Assembly (NCBI RefSeq): GCF_044793635.1
Contig: NZ_CP084992.1
Coordinates: forward strand, 744,001 to 808,000
Direction of reading: 5' to 3'
Origin: Virgibacillus_F necropolis_A
GTDB lineage: Bacteria; Bacillota; Bacilli; Bacillales; Amphibacillaceae
DNA length: 64,000 nucleotides
The notes beneath the pieces are model-generated. The model saw only the letters and a list, made by a program, of their open reading frames with translations. It made no database searches and was not told the origin of the DNA. Position numbers and translations under genes: made by a program. This document shows positions 25,942-34,026 of the stretch, one piece after another. Numbering within the stretch: position 1 is the stretch's first letter; every line of letters starts with the position of its first letter.

Positions 25942-26109
25942 CTATGCAACACTTTTCAGTGAAATTTTCATATACAAATTCAACAAATAATCCAGCTCTT
26001 GGCTACATTTTATAGCTTCCTTACTTGTCATTCCATCAACCATTCCTATCCTAATCATTACCTGTCTTTTTTTGTTTATATGCTTCAATAACTTTTCTTC
26101 ATTCTTCAA
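25942..26109 (-). CDS. Spo0E-like aspartyl phosphatase family protein
   Basis: A 55-residue protein found by reading the minus strand from a TTG at 26109, with AGGAGG nine bases upstream. The sequence LLKHINKKRQVMIRIG, then GMTSKEAIKCSQELDYLLNLY, carries the SQELD signature of Spo0E/YisI/YnzD phosphatases. These dephosphorylate Spo0A~P and delay sporulation. Length suits the short family members. A terminator-like hairpin follows. Two 14-bp direct repeats lie upstream (26194-26227). The non-ATG start and small size make it easy to miss. Confidence 0.85.
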   Translation of the reverse strand: MKNEEKLLKHINKKRQVMIRIGMVDGMTSKEAIKCSQELDYLLNLYMKISLKSVA

Positions 26110-26193
26110 AATATATAATCCTCCTGTTTTCTTTCTAGTTTGACAACACGAAGAATATTATGCAGGATTTCAGTTTCAATTAAAACAGTTTCG

Positions 26194-26227
26194 ACAAAAC
26201 TAGTCATGTTTGAACAAAACTAGTCAT
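26194..26227. repeat. Two 14-bp direct repeats upstream of the Spo0E-like gene
   Basis: ACAAAACTAGTCAT occurs at 26194-26207 and 26214-26227, exactly 20 bp apart (about two helical turns). They lie 85-118 bases upstream of the Spo0E-like start and could be a regulator site. Confidence 0.5.
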
Positions 26228-26274
26228 AGGAACCCCTTCTAAAGGGTAAACATTTAAAAACATAAGATATCATT

Positions 26275-26352
26275 TTATTTTTTCTTTCGTTTAGATCCGC
26301 CATAAATTCCTAGAAAAATAACAAAAATTGCTATCAATATAGAGAAATTCAT
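26275..26352 (-). CDS. Possible 25-aa membrane peptide
   Basis: ATG at 26352 opens MNFSILIAIFVIFLGIYGG followed by the basic tail SKRKKK and a stop. One membrane helix with a positive end is a common design of small membrane proteins. AAGGAG lies 13 bases upstream, which is rather far. No family recognised; the call rests on composition and the near-acceptable ribosome site. A terminator-like hairpin lies further upstream, not downstream. Confidence 0.4.
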   Translation of the reverse strand: MNFSILIAIFVIFLGIYGGSKRKKK

Positions 26353-26430
26353 AGATTTCTGACAACTCCTTCAATAAACAAAATGTTTTACGATTCAACC
26401 ATTTGAAGGGTTTCACTATTTTAACATTAG

Positions 26431-26464
26431 AAAAGGGATATCAATTATATTGTATCCCTTTTTA
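26431..26464 (-). terminator. Terminator of the Gln-rich protein gene
   Basis: AAAAGGGATA pairs with TATCCCTTTT across a 12-base loop, with T-rich runs on both strands. It follows the gene at 26519 by about 55 bases. Confidence 0.75.
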
Positions 26465-26518
26465 TCTGACTATTTATATTTTGTACATCAAGATGAAGAA
26501 ATAATCCACCTTCTTATT

Positions 26519-26794
26519 TTATAAAACATCGTCGATATTCTGCTGCGCTTCCTGCACTTGTTGACGTGTATCGTGCAGCTGTTCAGAAGCTTGCTGAAAT
26601 TGTGGATTCTCGGTTGCCTCCGTACCCGCTTGATTCCGGGCACTTTGTAATTCCTGTTCAGCTTGTTGTAGCTGCTGGTCAGCTTGTTCAAGCAGTTGAC
26701 GATCTGAACCTTGTGCCTGCAGAACAGCCTGCTGAGCCTCTTTTATTTGTTGACTGGCTTGTTGTAATTTCTGATGTAGGTTCTGTTGTCCCAT
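26519..26794 (-). CDS. Gln-rich coiled-coil small protein, unrecognised
   Basis: A 91-residue protein, about 30 percent glutamine, with heptad-like spacing over almost its whole length (QQASQQIKEAQQAVLQAQ, ADQQLQQAEQELQSARNQ). It has no signal or membrane segment. RBS AGGAGG is seven bases before the ATG and a terminator follows, so it is probably a real single gene. Composition recalls spore-associated or phasin-like proteins, but I do not recognise a family. It starts the accessory block between rpsD and tyrS. Confidence 0.75.
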   Translation of the reverse strand: MGQQNLHQKLQQASQQIKEAQQAVLQAQGSDRQLLEQADQQLQQAEQELQSARNQAGTEATENPQFQQASEQLHDTRQQVQEAQQNIDDVL

Positions 26795-27019
26795 AAGTAT
26801 CCTCCTTTGTTCAATGAAAACAATATATATATTGTTCCTTAGATTTTTCGTATTATGTACTACTATATCTTTCAGTTTTTTGTCTACACTTTATTAAGAT
26901 AAACATTCAACTTGTATCATGCTATATTTGGGAATTTAAGATTTACTTTTCCAAAAAAGGACAAGATAAATTTTACAACATTTTCTTACCGATTCACTAA
27001 AAAAGGAGAGTACTCGTAC

Positions 27020-27335
27020 ATGAAGGCAGTCACCTATCAAGGTAAACAGGAAATAGCAGTAAAAACAGTAGAATACCCTTCTATCCAGGATCCTCAAGAT
27101 ATTATTATTAAAGTAACATCCACCGCAATTTGCGGCCACACGAAACGTTACGCTTAAAATGGGGCAGGCCCCCGCACGACATTATATGCCTGAACTTTAC
27201 CAACAAATTGTAGATGAAAAAATTGACCCTACAGATATCATCACACATTCACTACCACTTGGAGAAGCTTCCCATGGATACGATATTTTTAATGATAAAA
27301 AAGACGACTGCATTAAAGTAATATTAAAACCATAA
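27020..27335 (+). pseudogene. Zinc-type alcohol dehydrogenase, internally deleted
   Basis: The first part (27020-27155) encodes MKAVTYQGKQEIAVKTVEYP to TSTAICG, the start of a formaldehyde-dehydrogenase-like zinc alcohol dehydrogenase. After a junction near 27137, another frame reads NVTLKMGQAPARHYMPELYQ to DDCIKVILKP and a stop at 27335, which is the family's C-terminus. Roughly 270 central residues, including the structural-zinc and NAD-binding regions, are missing. A good RBS (AGGAGAG) remains. The product cannot be an active enzyme. Confidence 0.88.
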
Positions 27336-27338
27336 TTA

Positions 27339-28232
27339 TTAAACCGTCCTGAAGTTAATAAATTTCTTTTTAACAGGTATCCAAATTTCGCTTTTAAAAT
27401 TTGGTGAATTTACATCTTTATTTTCATTCCACAAGATTTCCGGTCCTTCTACTTGTTCATAATTTGAAGATGGGAACCACTCTGAATAGATACGTCCCCA
27501 GACATCTTGCAATGTATCAGGGAATTTCCCTACCGCTTCGAATACCCCCCATGTACAGGCTGGAACTTCTAGTTGTGTCAAACTATCTGGACAATCCTTA
27601 GTTGTTGCCACACCTATATAATGATCAAGTCCACCTTTTTCTTCCATCCGGCCTTCAGAAAAGTTCGTGGAGGCGCTAAGCAGACCCATAGGTTCTACAT
27701 TCGAAAGATTTTTTAGTTTATTGATCATCTCACCATCTAAACTTTTCCACATAGAAGCAATCTCCGGATTCACTCCGTGAAAAATGACAGAAACTCTTTT
27801 CTTTATACCTATAATGCGAAATGTCCCTTTCTCTTCAATTCGAAAGTTCATTACATTTCCTCCTTTAATTGATAATTGAAAGGTCATTAATGGATAGGCT
27901 TTTATCGATTGTCCATTATTTCTAGCTTCTGACGGTGTTATACCTTGCAAACCCTGAAATGCCCTTGTAAAAGCATCTGGTGAGCTGTATCCATATTTCA
28001 CCGCAACGTCAATCACCCTTATGTTGCTATGATTCAATTCTAGTGCTGCAAGGGAAAGACGTCTGCGTCGGATGTACTCCGACAATGTAACACCTGAAAG
28101 GAAAGAAAACATTCTTTTAAAATGATACTCAGAGCAAAAAGCCAGACTTGCTACTTCTTTAAAGTCAATCTCATTCGTAAGATTTTCTTCAATAAAGTTT
28201 AATGCATCATTCATTTTTTTAAGCGAATCCAA
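27339..28232 (-). CDS. AraC-family regulator with GyrI-like effector domain
   Basis: A 297-residue transcription factor. Two AraC helix-turn-helix motifs occupy residues about 8-105 (FKEVASLAFCSEYHFKRMFS and IDVAVKYGYSSPDAFTRAFQ). A GyrI/SOUL-like small-molecule-binding domain follows (about 130-297), the arrangement of Rob- or BltR-like regulators that sense drugs or toxic compounds. The start is a TTG at 28232 with AGGAGG eight bases upstream. Its target is unknown; no efflux pump is adjacent. It ends four bases from the ADH pseudogene on the other strand. Confidence 0.9.
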   Translation of the reverse strand: MDSLKKMNDALNFIEENLTNEIDFKEVASLAFCSEYHFKRMFSFLSGVTLSEYIRRRRLSLAALELNHSNIRVIDVAVKYGYSSPDAFTRAFQGLQGITPSEARNNGQSIKAYPLMTFQLSIKGGNVMNFRIEEKGTFRIIGIKKRVSVIFHGVNPEIASMWKSLDGEMINKLKNLSNVEPMGLLSASTNFSEGRMEEKGGLDHYIGVATTKDCPDSLTQLEVPACTWGVFEAVGKFPDTLQDVWGRIYSEWFPSSNYEQVEGPEILWNENKDVNSPNFKSEIWIPVKKKFINFRTV

Positions 28233-28321
28233 TTATATGACCTCCTTTACATCAATAGAATAGCAGGAGTTGTATTTACCCATCCGACTTTTCGTGCACA
28301 TTTATGTAGGGCTGCAACGTA

Positions 28322-28357
28322 GAAAAGCGATCTCCTGTTTAGGATGACCGCTTTTCC
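28322..28357 (-). terminator. Terminator of the YpzI-like gene
   Basis: AAAAGCG pairs with CGCTTTT across a loop that itself partly pairs (TCCT with AGGA), followed by TTTTC on the minus strand. Confidence 0.65.
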
Positions 28358-28360
28358 ATT

Positions 28361-28501
28361 TTACTTTTTACCATCGTTTAACCTTCTAGCTTCTTCAGGA
28401 CTTGACATTTTTGTTGAACCTTTATAGCGAAGACCCACATCGCGGTCTGACTCCACACGGCCACTTTCTCTTAACTTTTTTTCTTGACGGTCTTTTCCCA
28501 T
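28361..28501 (-). CDS. YpzI-like small protein (46 aa)
   Basis: A 46-residue, highly charged protein, MGKDRQEKKLRESGRVESDR continuing DVGLRYKGSTKMSSPEEARR. It closely resembles B. subtilis YpzI as I remember it, a small conserved Bacillaceae protein of unknown function. RBS GGAGGTG precedes the ATG and a terminator follows. Easily missed because it is short. Confidence 0.85.
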   Translation of the reverse strand: MGKDRQEKKLRESGRVESDRDVGLRYKGSTKMSSPEEARRLNDGKK

Positions 28502-28564
28502 TTTTAGCACCTCCTAATCTTAACATGAGTCTTTTAAAAATGATTTATTCATACAAAAGCTTTT

Positions 28565-28753
28565 TTAAAGAAGTTCCGAACCCAGACCAATGTAAATTAA
28601 ACCTGAAGCCAGTATAAACACCGAAAAGAATAAAGTCTTTTGCAGTTTTGACCAATTCTCCATCCATCCCCATCTTTTACGATTCGTATCAAGCCAAAAT
28701 AAATCCACCAGAGCCGCCATTACAATAATCAAAATAAATACAACAAAACCCAT
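28565..28753 (-). CDS. Small two-helix membrane protein (62 aa)
   Basis: Starting at the ATG at 28753, with GGAGG ten bases upstream, the product is 62 residues. It has an N-terminal helix MGFVVFILIIVMAALVDLFW, a hydrophilic loop (DTNRKRWGWMENWSKLQK) and a second helix (TLFFSVFILASGLIYIGLG). An earlier ATG at 28813 lacks a ribosome site. Unrecognised family. Confidence 0.7.
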   Translation of the reverse strand: MGFVVFILIIVMAALVDLFWLDTNRKRWGWMENWSKLQKTLFFSVFILASGLIYIGLGSELL

Positions 28754-28931
28754 AGATTGATAGCCTCCAATCATAAATTTGCACTTATATAAATTATAAC
28801 AATAAAGTACCATGAATATTCAAATATTAATTTTGATAAGTCTTCAGCTTATACGATATACCATTGAAAAACGTAATTAAAGGTACTATCACTTCTATTG
28901 AGCTGTGATGGATTTTCCATCTAAAAATTAT

Positions 28932-29801
28932 TTAGCGAAATCTTTCTAAACACTGGATTATAAGGTCTGGTCTATCTTTATGTATTTCATGATCACTATG
29001 GTGTGCAATGATAAATTTACCTTCACATGATAATGCAGCTAATTCTTCCTGTAGCTTTCGCCATACCTTTTCATGTAGAACGGCCTCTTCCTCGGGTATC
29101 CCATGATCTATATAAGGTTTTGCTGCTAATTCTTTATCTCTTGCTATGACAGTTAGGGGAATATCAGGAAAATCTCCTGATTCTTTAATTATTTCGCCGC
29201 TTCTTTTCCAATTATGAAATTCTTCAGCAATCGTTTGAAAAAAAGAAGGTCTTGATATAAAGCTAGTAAATTCCTTTGTTTCATTCTCAGGTAATACCCT
29301 TTTATATTCATCGATCATATCTTTAAATATGTGCTTCAATTCTTCTTTAGACTTCTTAGCAGTCGCTTTATTGTTTTCTATCATTTGCACTAAAGAAATT
29401 TTTGAATACATAACAGGTAATTCCAGGTTATAAAGTTCTTGAAAGTTATGTGAAGTGGAATCAATTAACAGGACTCCCTTTAATTTATGAGGATACATCT
29501 TACTATACTGCTGTGCACATAAACCTCCAAAAGAATGGCCCATTAACATGAATTTATCATTAATATGCAACTTTTCTATTAGAACATCAAGTTCCTGTGC
29601 AATGTGCTCCACTGTCCTAGGATTGTCTGATCTTGCACTCTTTCCATAACCAGATCTGTGGTATATGACAACGGTAAAGTCTTCTTCAATTTGTTGATTA
29701 AAATTTCTCCAATTATAAAACGATCCACCAATACCTAATTCAATGACTAGTGTAGTTTCTCCTTTCCCAAGAACTTTATATTCAAGCTCTACATCTCTCA
29801 C
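28932..29801 (-). CDS. Alpha/beta hydrolase fold protein
   Basis: A 289-residue hydrolase. The nucleophile elbow GHSFGGLC (serine near residue 90), an oxyanion region IELGIGGSFYNW, and a late histidine in AHHSDHEIHKDRPD give a plausible Ser-Asp-His triad. Substrate unknown. I choose the GTG at 29801 because AGGAGG lies seven bases upstream and is itself inside the longer frame from 29828. Neighbouring genes (VOC protein, cupin) on the same strand suggest an accessory detoxification group, though spacing of about 80 bases argues for separate transcripts. Confidence 0.85.
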   Translation of the reverse strand: MRDVELEYKVLGKGETTLVIELGIGGSFYNWRNFNQQIEEDFTVVIYHRSGYGKSARSDNPRTVEHIAQELDVLIEKLHINDKFMLMGHSFGGLCAQQYSKMYPHKLKGVLLIDSTSHNFQELYNLELPVMYSKISLVQMIENNKATAKKSKEELKHIFKDMIDEYKRVLPENETKEFTSFISRPSFFQTIAEEFHNWKRSGEIIKESGDFPDIPLTVIARDKELAAKPYIDHGIPEEEAVLHEKVWRKLQEELAALSCEGKFIIAHHSDHEIHKDRPDLIIQCLERFR

Positions 29802-29906
29802 ATAAACCCTCCTAAATCTTACATCCAAACGTATAAATGTAGCTGCCAGTGCAACCCCTTATTCCACTAATGCAACCAATTAAGTATCTAACTAACTAAT
29901 GCTAAT

Positions 29907-30581
29907 CTAGACTATAAATAGTTCGCTATCTGAATTGAGTATTACTTTATTATTATTCGTTAATTCAATCTCAATGGGATATATGGCAGATAGTTTATCT
30001 AAAAATATCCATCTCCTCCCTGGTTGTGTCAATAAAATGAATATCCCATTGGCCCTTTTTCCCATAAAATTAAAGGATTGTGTACTAATTGCATTATTGT
30101 CACGCTCAGGCACGCCAAGATTATTTAGTTTTTCGCCCACACTTACAGCATCTTCTACAGTTAAACTTATTTCACTAATATTTAAGATACTTTTAATGGA
30201 AAAAGGCTCCGTCCTACTTTCAGAAGTTGAATGTCTTGAAATAAACTCTACTATATTACCAGCAGGGTCATCGAAATAAAGAGCGTGCGCAGGTAAATGG
30301 TCAAAGTCAGCTTCATCTTCTCCATCTTCAACAGTTAGACTTACCCTTTCTTTTGTCCATGATTTTGCTTCTTCAAAATTGTTAGCAGGAATATTAAAAG
30401 CAAAGTGATAATAAGGATTTCCCTTTACATCTTTTGACGTAAACTCTAATTCACTTGTTCCAGCAGCAATTCGAAAGCTTCTTTCATCTTCTTTAATCAA
30501 AGAAAAACCTAGCGTCTCAATATAAAACTTTTTCATTTGCATTAAATTTTTCGTACGTAACACAACCAAATTGATTTTCAT
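29907..30581 (-). CDS. VOC superfamily (glyoxalase-like) protein
   Basis: A 224-residue protein with one clear vicinal-oxygen-chelate domain (about residues 1-118): INLVVLRTKNLMQMKKFYIE, then YHFAFNIPANNFEEAKSW, HALYFDDPAGNIVEFISR with the metal-type glutamate. The C-terminal half (about 130-224) looks like a diverged second half lacking the metal motif. Possible dioxygenase, glyoxalase or antibiotic-binding function; substrate unknown. The RBS GGAAAGGTG precedes the ATG. Confidence 0.85.
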   Translation of the reverse strand: MKINLVVLRTKNLMQMKKFYIETLGFSLIKEDERSFRIAAGTSELEFTSKDVKGNPYYHFAFNIPANNFEEAKSWTKERVSLTVEDGEDEADFDHLPAHALYFDDPAGNIVEFISRHSTSESRTEPFSIKSILNISEISLTVEDAVSVGEKLNNLGVPERDNNAISTQSFNFMGKRANGIFILLTQPGRRWIFLDKLSAIYPIEIELTNNNKVILNSDSELFIV

Positions 30582-30676
30582 TTATAGATAACACCTTTCC
30601 TATGTAACTACCCGTATGGATTAGCAAAAAGAGCGCGATCCAATTAAAGGAAAACACCCTGTTAATTTAATAGCTT

Positions 30677-31030
30677 CTATTTCTCTAAAAACATAAAAGA
30701 TAATGGGTTTAGTTCCTCACTTTCAATGACAACAGCTAATAGCCCATTCTTTGATTTTGTTTCGAGAAATTCACCTTTTTCCCAAAATACTGCATTTCCA
30801 GCTTGAAATTTACGATAAAATCCGAAGTCATTTCTTACATATCCTTCGCCGTCCATGACAAGTAGAAGTTGATGTGCTACAGCTTGATGATAGCCTATAA
30901 CACGATCGCCGTCTAAATACATACTACCGACTAGTGACGGTGAATTGGTTTTGATAATGTGAGACATTACAAAGTCTGAATTATATTCCGATATCTTCCC
31001 CATATCTTTATCAAAATTATAAATTTCCAA
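30677..31030 (-). CDS. Cupin-like small protein
   Basis: A 117-residue beta-rich protein. The segment GYHQAVAHQLLLVMDGEGYV followed by FQAGNAVFWEKGEFLETKS follows the two-motif cupin pattern, with His residues that could bind metal. Function unknown. I choose the TTG at 31030 because GGGGGG is seven bases upstream; the frame extends to 31057 without a better start. The gap from here to 31310 (about 280 bases) holds only a terminator-like hairpin near 31250. Confidence 0.75.
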   Translation of the reverse strand: MEIYNFDKDMGKISEYNSDFVMSHIIKTNSPSLVGSMYLDGDRVIGYHQAVAHQLLLVMDGEGYVRNDFGFYRKFQAGNAVFWEKGEFLETKSKNGLLAVVIESEELNPLSFMFLEK

Positions 31031-31249
31031 CACAATTCCCCCCTGTTCAAGAACCAAATATCCCTTAGTTATTAAATTCTATTTCCTTCCTTAAAATTCC
31101 TCCCCTTGTTCTCGGAAATTGATTCCTCAAATATAATTAGAGACGCAATCTTTATTAAAGAATAGTTATTCATCTTAATTCCTTTATGTATTTAATTGTT
31201 CTTTCTTTCAAAAACTCTAACCCAGTATCGATCCTTATCCAGTCAATCT

Positions 31250-31286
31250 AAAAAACCTAAGTTCATAACTAGAACTCAGGTTTTTA
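31250..31286 (-). terminator. Terminator of the DUF4870 gene
   Basis: AAAACCT.AGTTC pairs with GAACT.AGGTTTT around ATAACTA, with T-rich ends on both strands. Confidence 0.85.
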
Positions 31287-31310
31287 ACTTATACCTTTAT
31301 TTGGAATACC

Positions 31311-31634
31311 CTATTTGATGAATCTAAAAATCAATGGGAATCGATATCGTTTACCACTGTAAGCTTTAATTAATGCAATAATTGTAAATACAAACGCCAT
31401 GATTCCAACAATCCAAATAAGAAGCAAACCAATTAATAATATTATTAAAATCACACTAATAATTGCGTAGATACTATATGAAATGAAGAAGTTAAAATAC
31501 TCCTTTCCATGATAGTCGATAAAATCCGAATCATCCCTTTTCAACATCCAGATCACCAACGGTCCCAATATAGGAAAAGGAAAACTAACTAGATAAATCA
31601 ACATCGCAAATAAGCGCTCATCATTGCTTGACAT
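31311..31634 (-). CDS. DUF4870 family membrane protein
   Basis: A 107-residue membrane protein. The N-terminal ERLFAMLIYLVSFPFPILGP, the polar DYHGKEYFNFFISYSIY and the paired C-terminal helices (ISVILIILLIGLLLIWIVGI) are typical of DUF4870. About three membrane helices. Function unknown. RBS AAAGGGG precedes the ATG. Monocistronic between the accessory block and tyrS. Confidence 0.88.
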   Translation of the reverse strand: MSSNDERLFAMLIYLVSFPFPILGPLVIWMLKRDDSDFIDYHGKEYFNFFISYSIYAIISVILIILLIGLLLIWIVGIMAFVFTIIALIKAYSGKRYRFPLIFRFIK

Positions 31635-31723
31635 AGTTTCACCCCTTTGTATATTTATATTTTATTTATCCATTATATTTAATTTTGTACTAAAGTTTCT
31701 TTAAATGAACAAAAACGTTATTT

Positions 31724-33004
31724 TTATTTGTAACTTATTAGGTAATATTTTTTCTTACCCCTACGAATAATGGTGAATGTATCTTCAATTCGATCCTCAT
31801 TATTAACAACATGCTTTAAATCCTGGTTTCTTTCACCATTAATATAAATAGCTCCATTACCAATATCTTCCCTAGCTTGTCTTTTTGATGATGATATTTT
31901 TGTATCAACAAGAAGATCAATTAAGGCCATCTCCGCTTTATTCAAATGATGTGTTGGTACATCTTTGAAGCCTTGTTCGATTTCCTGTTTTGATAAGGAT
32001 TTTAAGTCACCACTAAATAAAGATGCTGAGATCTTTTGTGCCTGATCAACCGCTTCTTGTCCATGAACAACCCTGGTTACTTCCTCTGCTAGGCGCTTCT
32101 GTGCTAATCTTTCTTCGGGCTTATTTTCAACAGCATCAATCAATGAATCGACTTCTTTTTGCTCTAAAAACGTGAAATATTGAATGAACTTAATGACATC
32201 ACGGTCATCAGCATTAAACCAAAATTGATAAAATTCGTATGGCGTTGTTTTTTCCAGATCCAACCAAATTGCGCCACCAGCTGTCTTCCCAAATTTAGTA
32301 CCATCAGCTTTTGTAATCAATGGAACCGTCAAACCAAATACCTTTGTTTCTTCTTCTAAATTCTCGCGTGAACGACGAATTAATTCCATTCCAGCAGTAA
32401 TATTTCCCCACTGGTCACTTCCACCAATTTGTAATGTACAATTTTCCTGCTCGTAAAGTTTAAGGAAATCCAATGATTGTAAAATCATGTAACTAAATTC
32501 AGTAAAAGAAATTCCTTGCTCAATTCGAGCTGAAACGGATTCTTTTGCTAGCATGTAATTAATACCAAAGTGTTTACCAGCATCACGTAGAAAGTCAATC
32601 ACTGTCATACTTGCTAACCAGTCGTGGTTGTTTCTAGCTACAGCTGCATTTTCACCGTTGTCAAAATCCAATAGATTGGCTAATTGTTGTTTAATTTTTT
32701 CACTATAGCCTTTCACAACATTATCCTCATTTAATGATCGTTCAGATGAGCGTCCACTAGGGTCGCCAATCATACCTGTTCCGCCTCCAACCAATGCTAT
32801 CGGTCGATGGCCAGCCTTTTGGAATCTTTTTAACATGTAAACCGGTAAAAGATGACCAATATGTAGACTATCGGCAGTTGGATCAAAACCACAGTATAGC
32901 GTTACTTGATTTTCTTTTAGGTGCTTTTCCAATCCTTCATTATCAGTGGTCTGATGAATCAGACCACGTTTTTCTAAATCTTGTAATACAGTCATATTCT
33001 TCAC
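31724..33004 (-). CDS. tyrS: Tyrosyl-tRNA synthetase
   Basis: A 426-residue class I synthetase attaching tyrosine to tRNA-Tyr. The HIGH motif is in DSLHIGHLLPVY (residue about 46), the KMSKS equivalent is KFGKTAGG (about 233), and a C-terminal S4-like RNA-binding domain follows (about 350-426). The N-terminus and length match Bacillus TyrS. RBS AGGAGAG precedes the ATG. Expression is controlled by the T-box leader directly upstream. Confidence 0.97.
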   Translation of the reverse strand: MKNMTVLQDLEKRGLIHQTTDNEGLEKHLKENQVTLYCGFDPTADSLHIGHLLPVYMLKRFQKAGHRPIALVGGGTGMIGDPSGRSSERSLNEDNVVKGYSEKIKQQLANLLDFDNGENAAVARNNHDWLASMTVIDFLRDAGKHFGINYMLAKESVSARIEQGISFTEFSYMILQSLDFLKLYEQENCTLQIGGSDQWGNITAGMELIRRSRENLEEETKVFGLTVPLITKADGTKFGKTAGGAIWLDLEKTTPYEFYQFWFNADDRDVIKFIQYFTFLEQKEVDSLIDAVENKPEERLAQKRLAEEVTRVVHGQEAVDQAQKISASLFSGDLKSLSKQEIEQGFKDVPTHHLNKAEMALIDLLVDTKISSSKRQAREDIGNGAIYINGERNQDLKHVVNNEDRIEDTFTIIRRGKKKYYLISYK

Positions 33005-33011
33005 TCTCCTA

Positions 33012-33265
33012 TTTTTTTGTAAAAATAAAAAAACCCTCCCCCTTCAATAGAAGGGACGAGAGTTTATTCGCGGTACCACCCTTGTTGCATAGAAATGCCA
33101 CTTTGGGTTTTTTAACGATGTGTTTTCACCGTTTTCTATCATAGAAAAAGCTCCAGATTGTAATTCGTTCGCAAATGTATACTAGCTTTCACCACCCGCT
33201 AGCTCTCTAAAAAGGGATTTGCACAACTACTTCGATCCTTCATTACATATGGTTATACATTTATT
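33012..33265 (-). promoter_or_regulatory. Tyrosine T-box riboswitch of tyrS
   Basis: On the minus strand the T-box sequence AGGGTGGTACCGCG lies at 33083-33070 and is followed by the terminator CCCTTC.TATT.GAAGGG with a T run (about 33050-33025). The probable specifier is TAC (33162-33160) in GAATTACAATCTGGAGC, matching tyrosine. Uncharged tRNA-Tyr would stabilise the antiterminator. Confidence 0.93.
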
Positions 33266-33272
33266 ATAGTAT

Positions 33273-33302
33273 ATTGTAACCATATCTATAATAAAATTGC
33301 AA
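33273..33302 (-). promoter_or_regulatory. Candidate sigma-A promoter of tyrS
   Basis: TTGCAA (33302-33297), an 18-base spacer and TACAAT (33278-33273) read on the minus strand, just upstream of the T-box leader. A second possible -10, TATAAT, overlaps a few bases downstream. Confidence 0.5.
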
Positions 33303-33327
33303 TAATTTATGAGTTTTATCTAACTTT

Positions 33328-33897
33328 CTATACTCGATTCAGTTTCGGTTTTAGTAATACATTAGCCTGTACTAGTCTTTTTCTAACGGTAATTCCAATC
33401 CAACTAGCTAAGAACGCTTTTATTAGACCAACAATTATAAAAGGATAAACTCCTGAAGCAAGTGCTGCTGACCAGCTCAAATCAAGAACATACTTTAATT
33501 GAACCATACCAAACACAAGAATTATAATCATACCGATTATATTGGCTAACATTGCCATGGTAATTGAAAAGTTACTTTTTTCAACTATTAACCCTGTTAC
33601 AAAAGCTGCTACTATGAATCCAATAATATAACCACCTGTTGGTCCAATCAGTACGTGGGCACCACCGCTAAACCCAGCAAAGACCGGCACACCTACTGCA
33701 CCAATTGCGGCGTAGCAAATCATTGCCATTGCACCTATTCTACTTCCTATTATAGTAGCGGTTAAACCAACTGCTAGTGTTTGTCCACTTATTGGAACAA
33801 GTGGTAGCGGAATCTCAATTTGTGCTAAAACTGCTGTAATTGCTGCAAACATTGCACAGATAATCATATTTCTTAGATTTGACTTACTTCCATTCAT
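33328..33897 (-). CDS. bioY: Biotin transporter substrate-binding component BioY
   Basis: A 189-residue membrane protein with about six helices, the S-component of an ECF-type biotin importer. The N-terminus NMIICAMFAAITAVLAQIEI, PLVPISGQTLAVGL and GPTGGYIIGFIVAAF are typical of BioY. No EcfA/T genes are adjacent, so it likely shares a common energising module. Control by BirA is indicated by the operator just upstream. RBS AGGAGAG precedes the ATG. Confidence 0.95.
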   Translation of the reverse strand: MNGSKSNLRNMIICAMFAAITAVLAQIEIPLPLVPISGQTLAVGLTATIIGSRIGAMAMICYAAIGAVGVPVFAGFSGGAHVLIGPTGGYIIGFIVAAFVTGLIVEKSNFSITMAMLANIIGMIIILVFGMVQLKYVLDLSWSAALASGVYPFIIVGLIKAFLASWIGITVRKRLVQANVLLKPKLNRV

Positions 33898-33910
33898 ATT
33901 AACTCTCCTT

Positions 33911-33942
33911 TATGTTAACCTTTTTTTAGTTAGGTTAACATA
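33911..33942 (-). promoter_or_regulatory. BirA operator of bioY
   Basis: A perfect 10-bp dyad, TATGTTAACC and GGTTAACATA, spaced by 12 bases and ending 14 bases before the bioY ATG. It matches the Gram-positive BirA (biotin repressor/ligase) operator form TTAACC...GGTTAA. Confidence 0.92.
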
Positions 33943-34026
33943 AATAGTGACATTTTAAAAGAATTATTATTTTTTCAAAATAGCTAGTATGATATAATAG
34001 GCTTTGAATATTTAGGAGGTCTAAAT

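Noticed and set aside
26912..27157. 81-codon frame as an intact small gene
   Set aside because: Its end is the truncated start of an alcohol dehydrogenase; the upstream part is non-coding.
32794..33144. 116-codon plus-strand frame over the tyrS start and T-box
   Set aside because: It is antisense to tyrS and the conserved leader, with no ribosome site.
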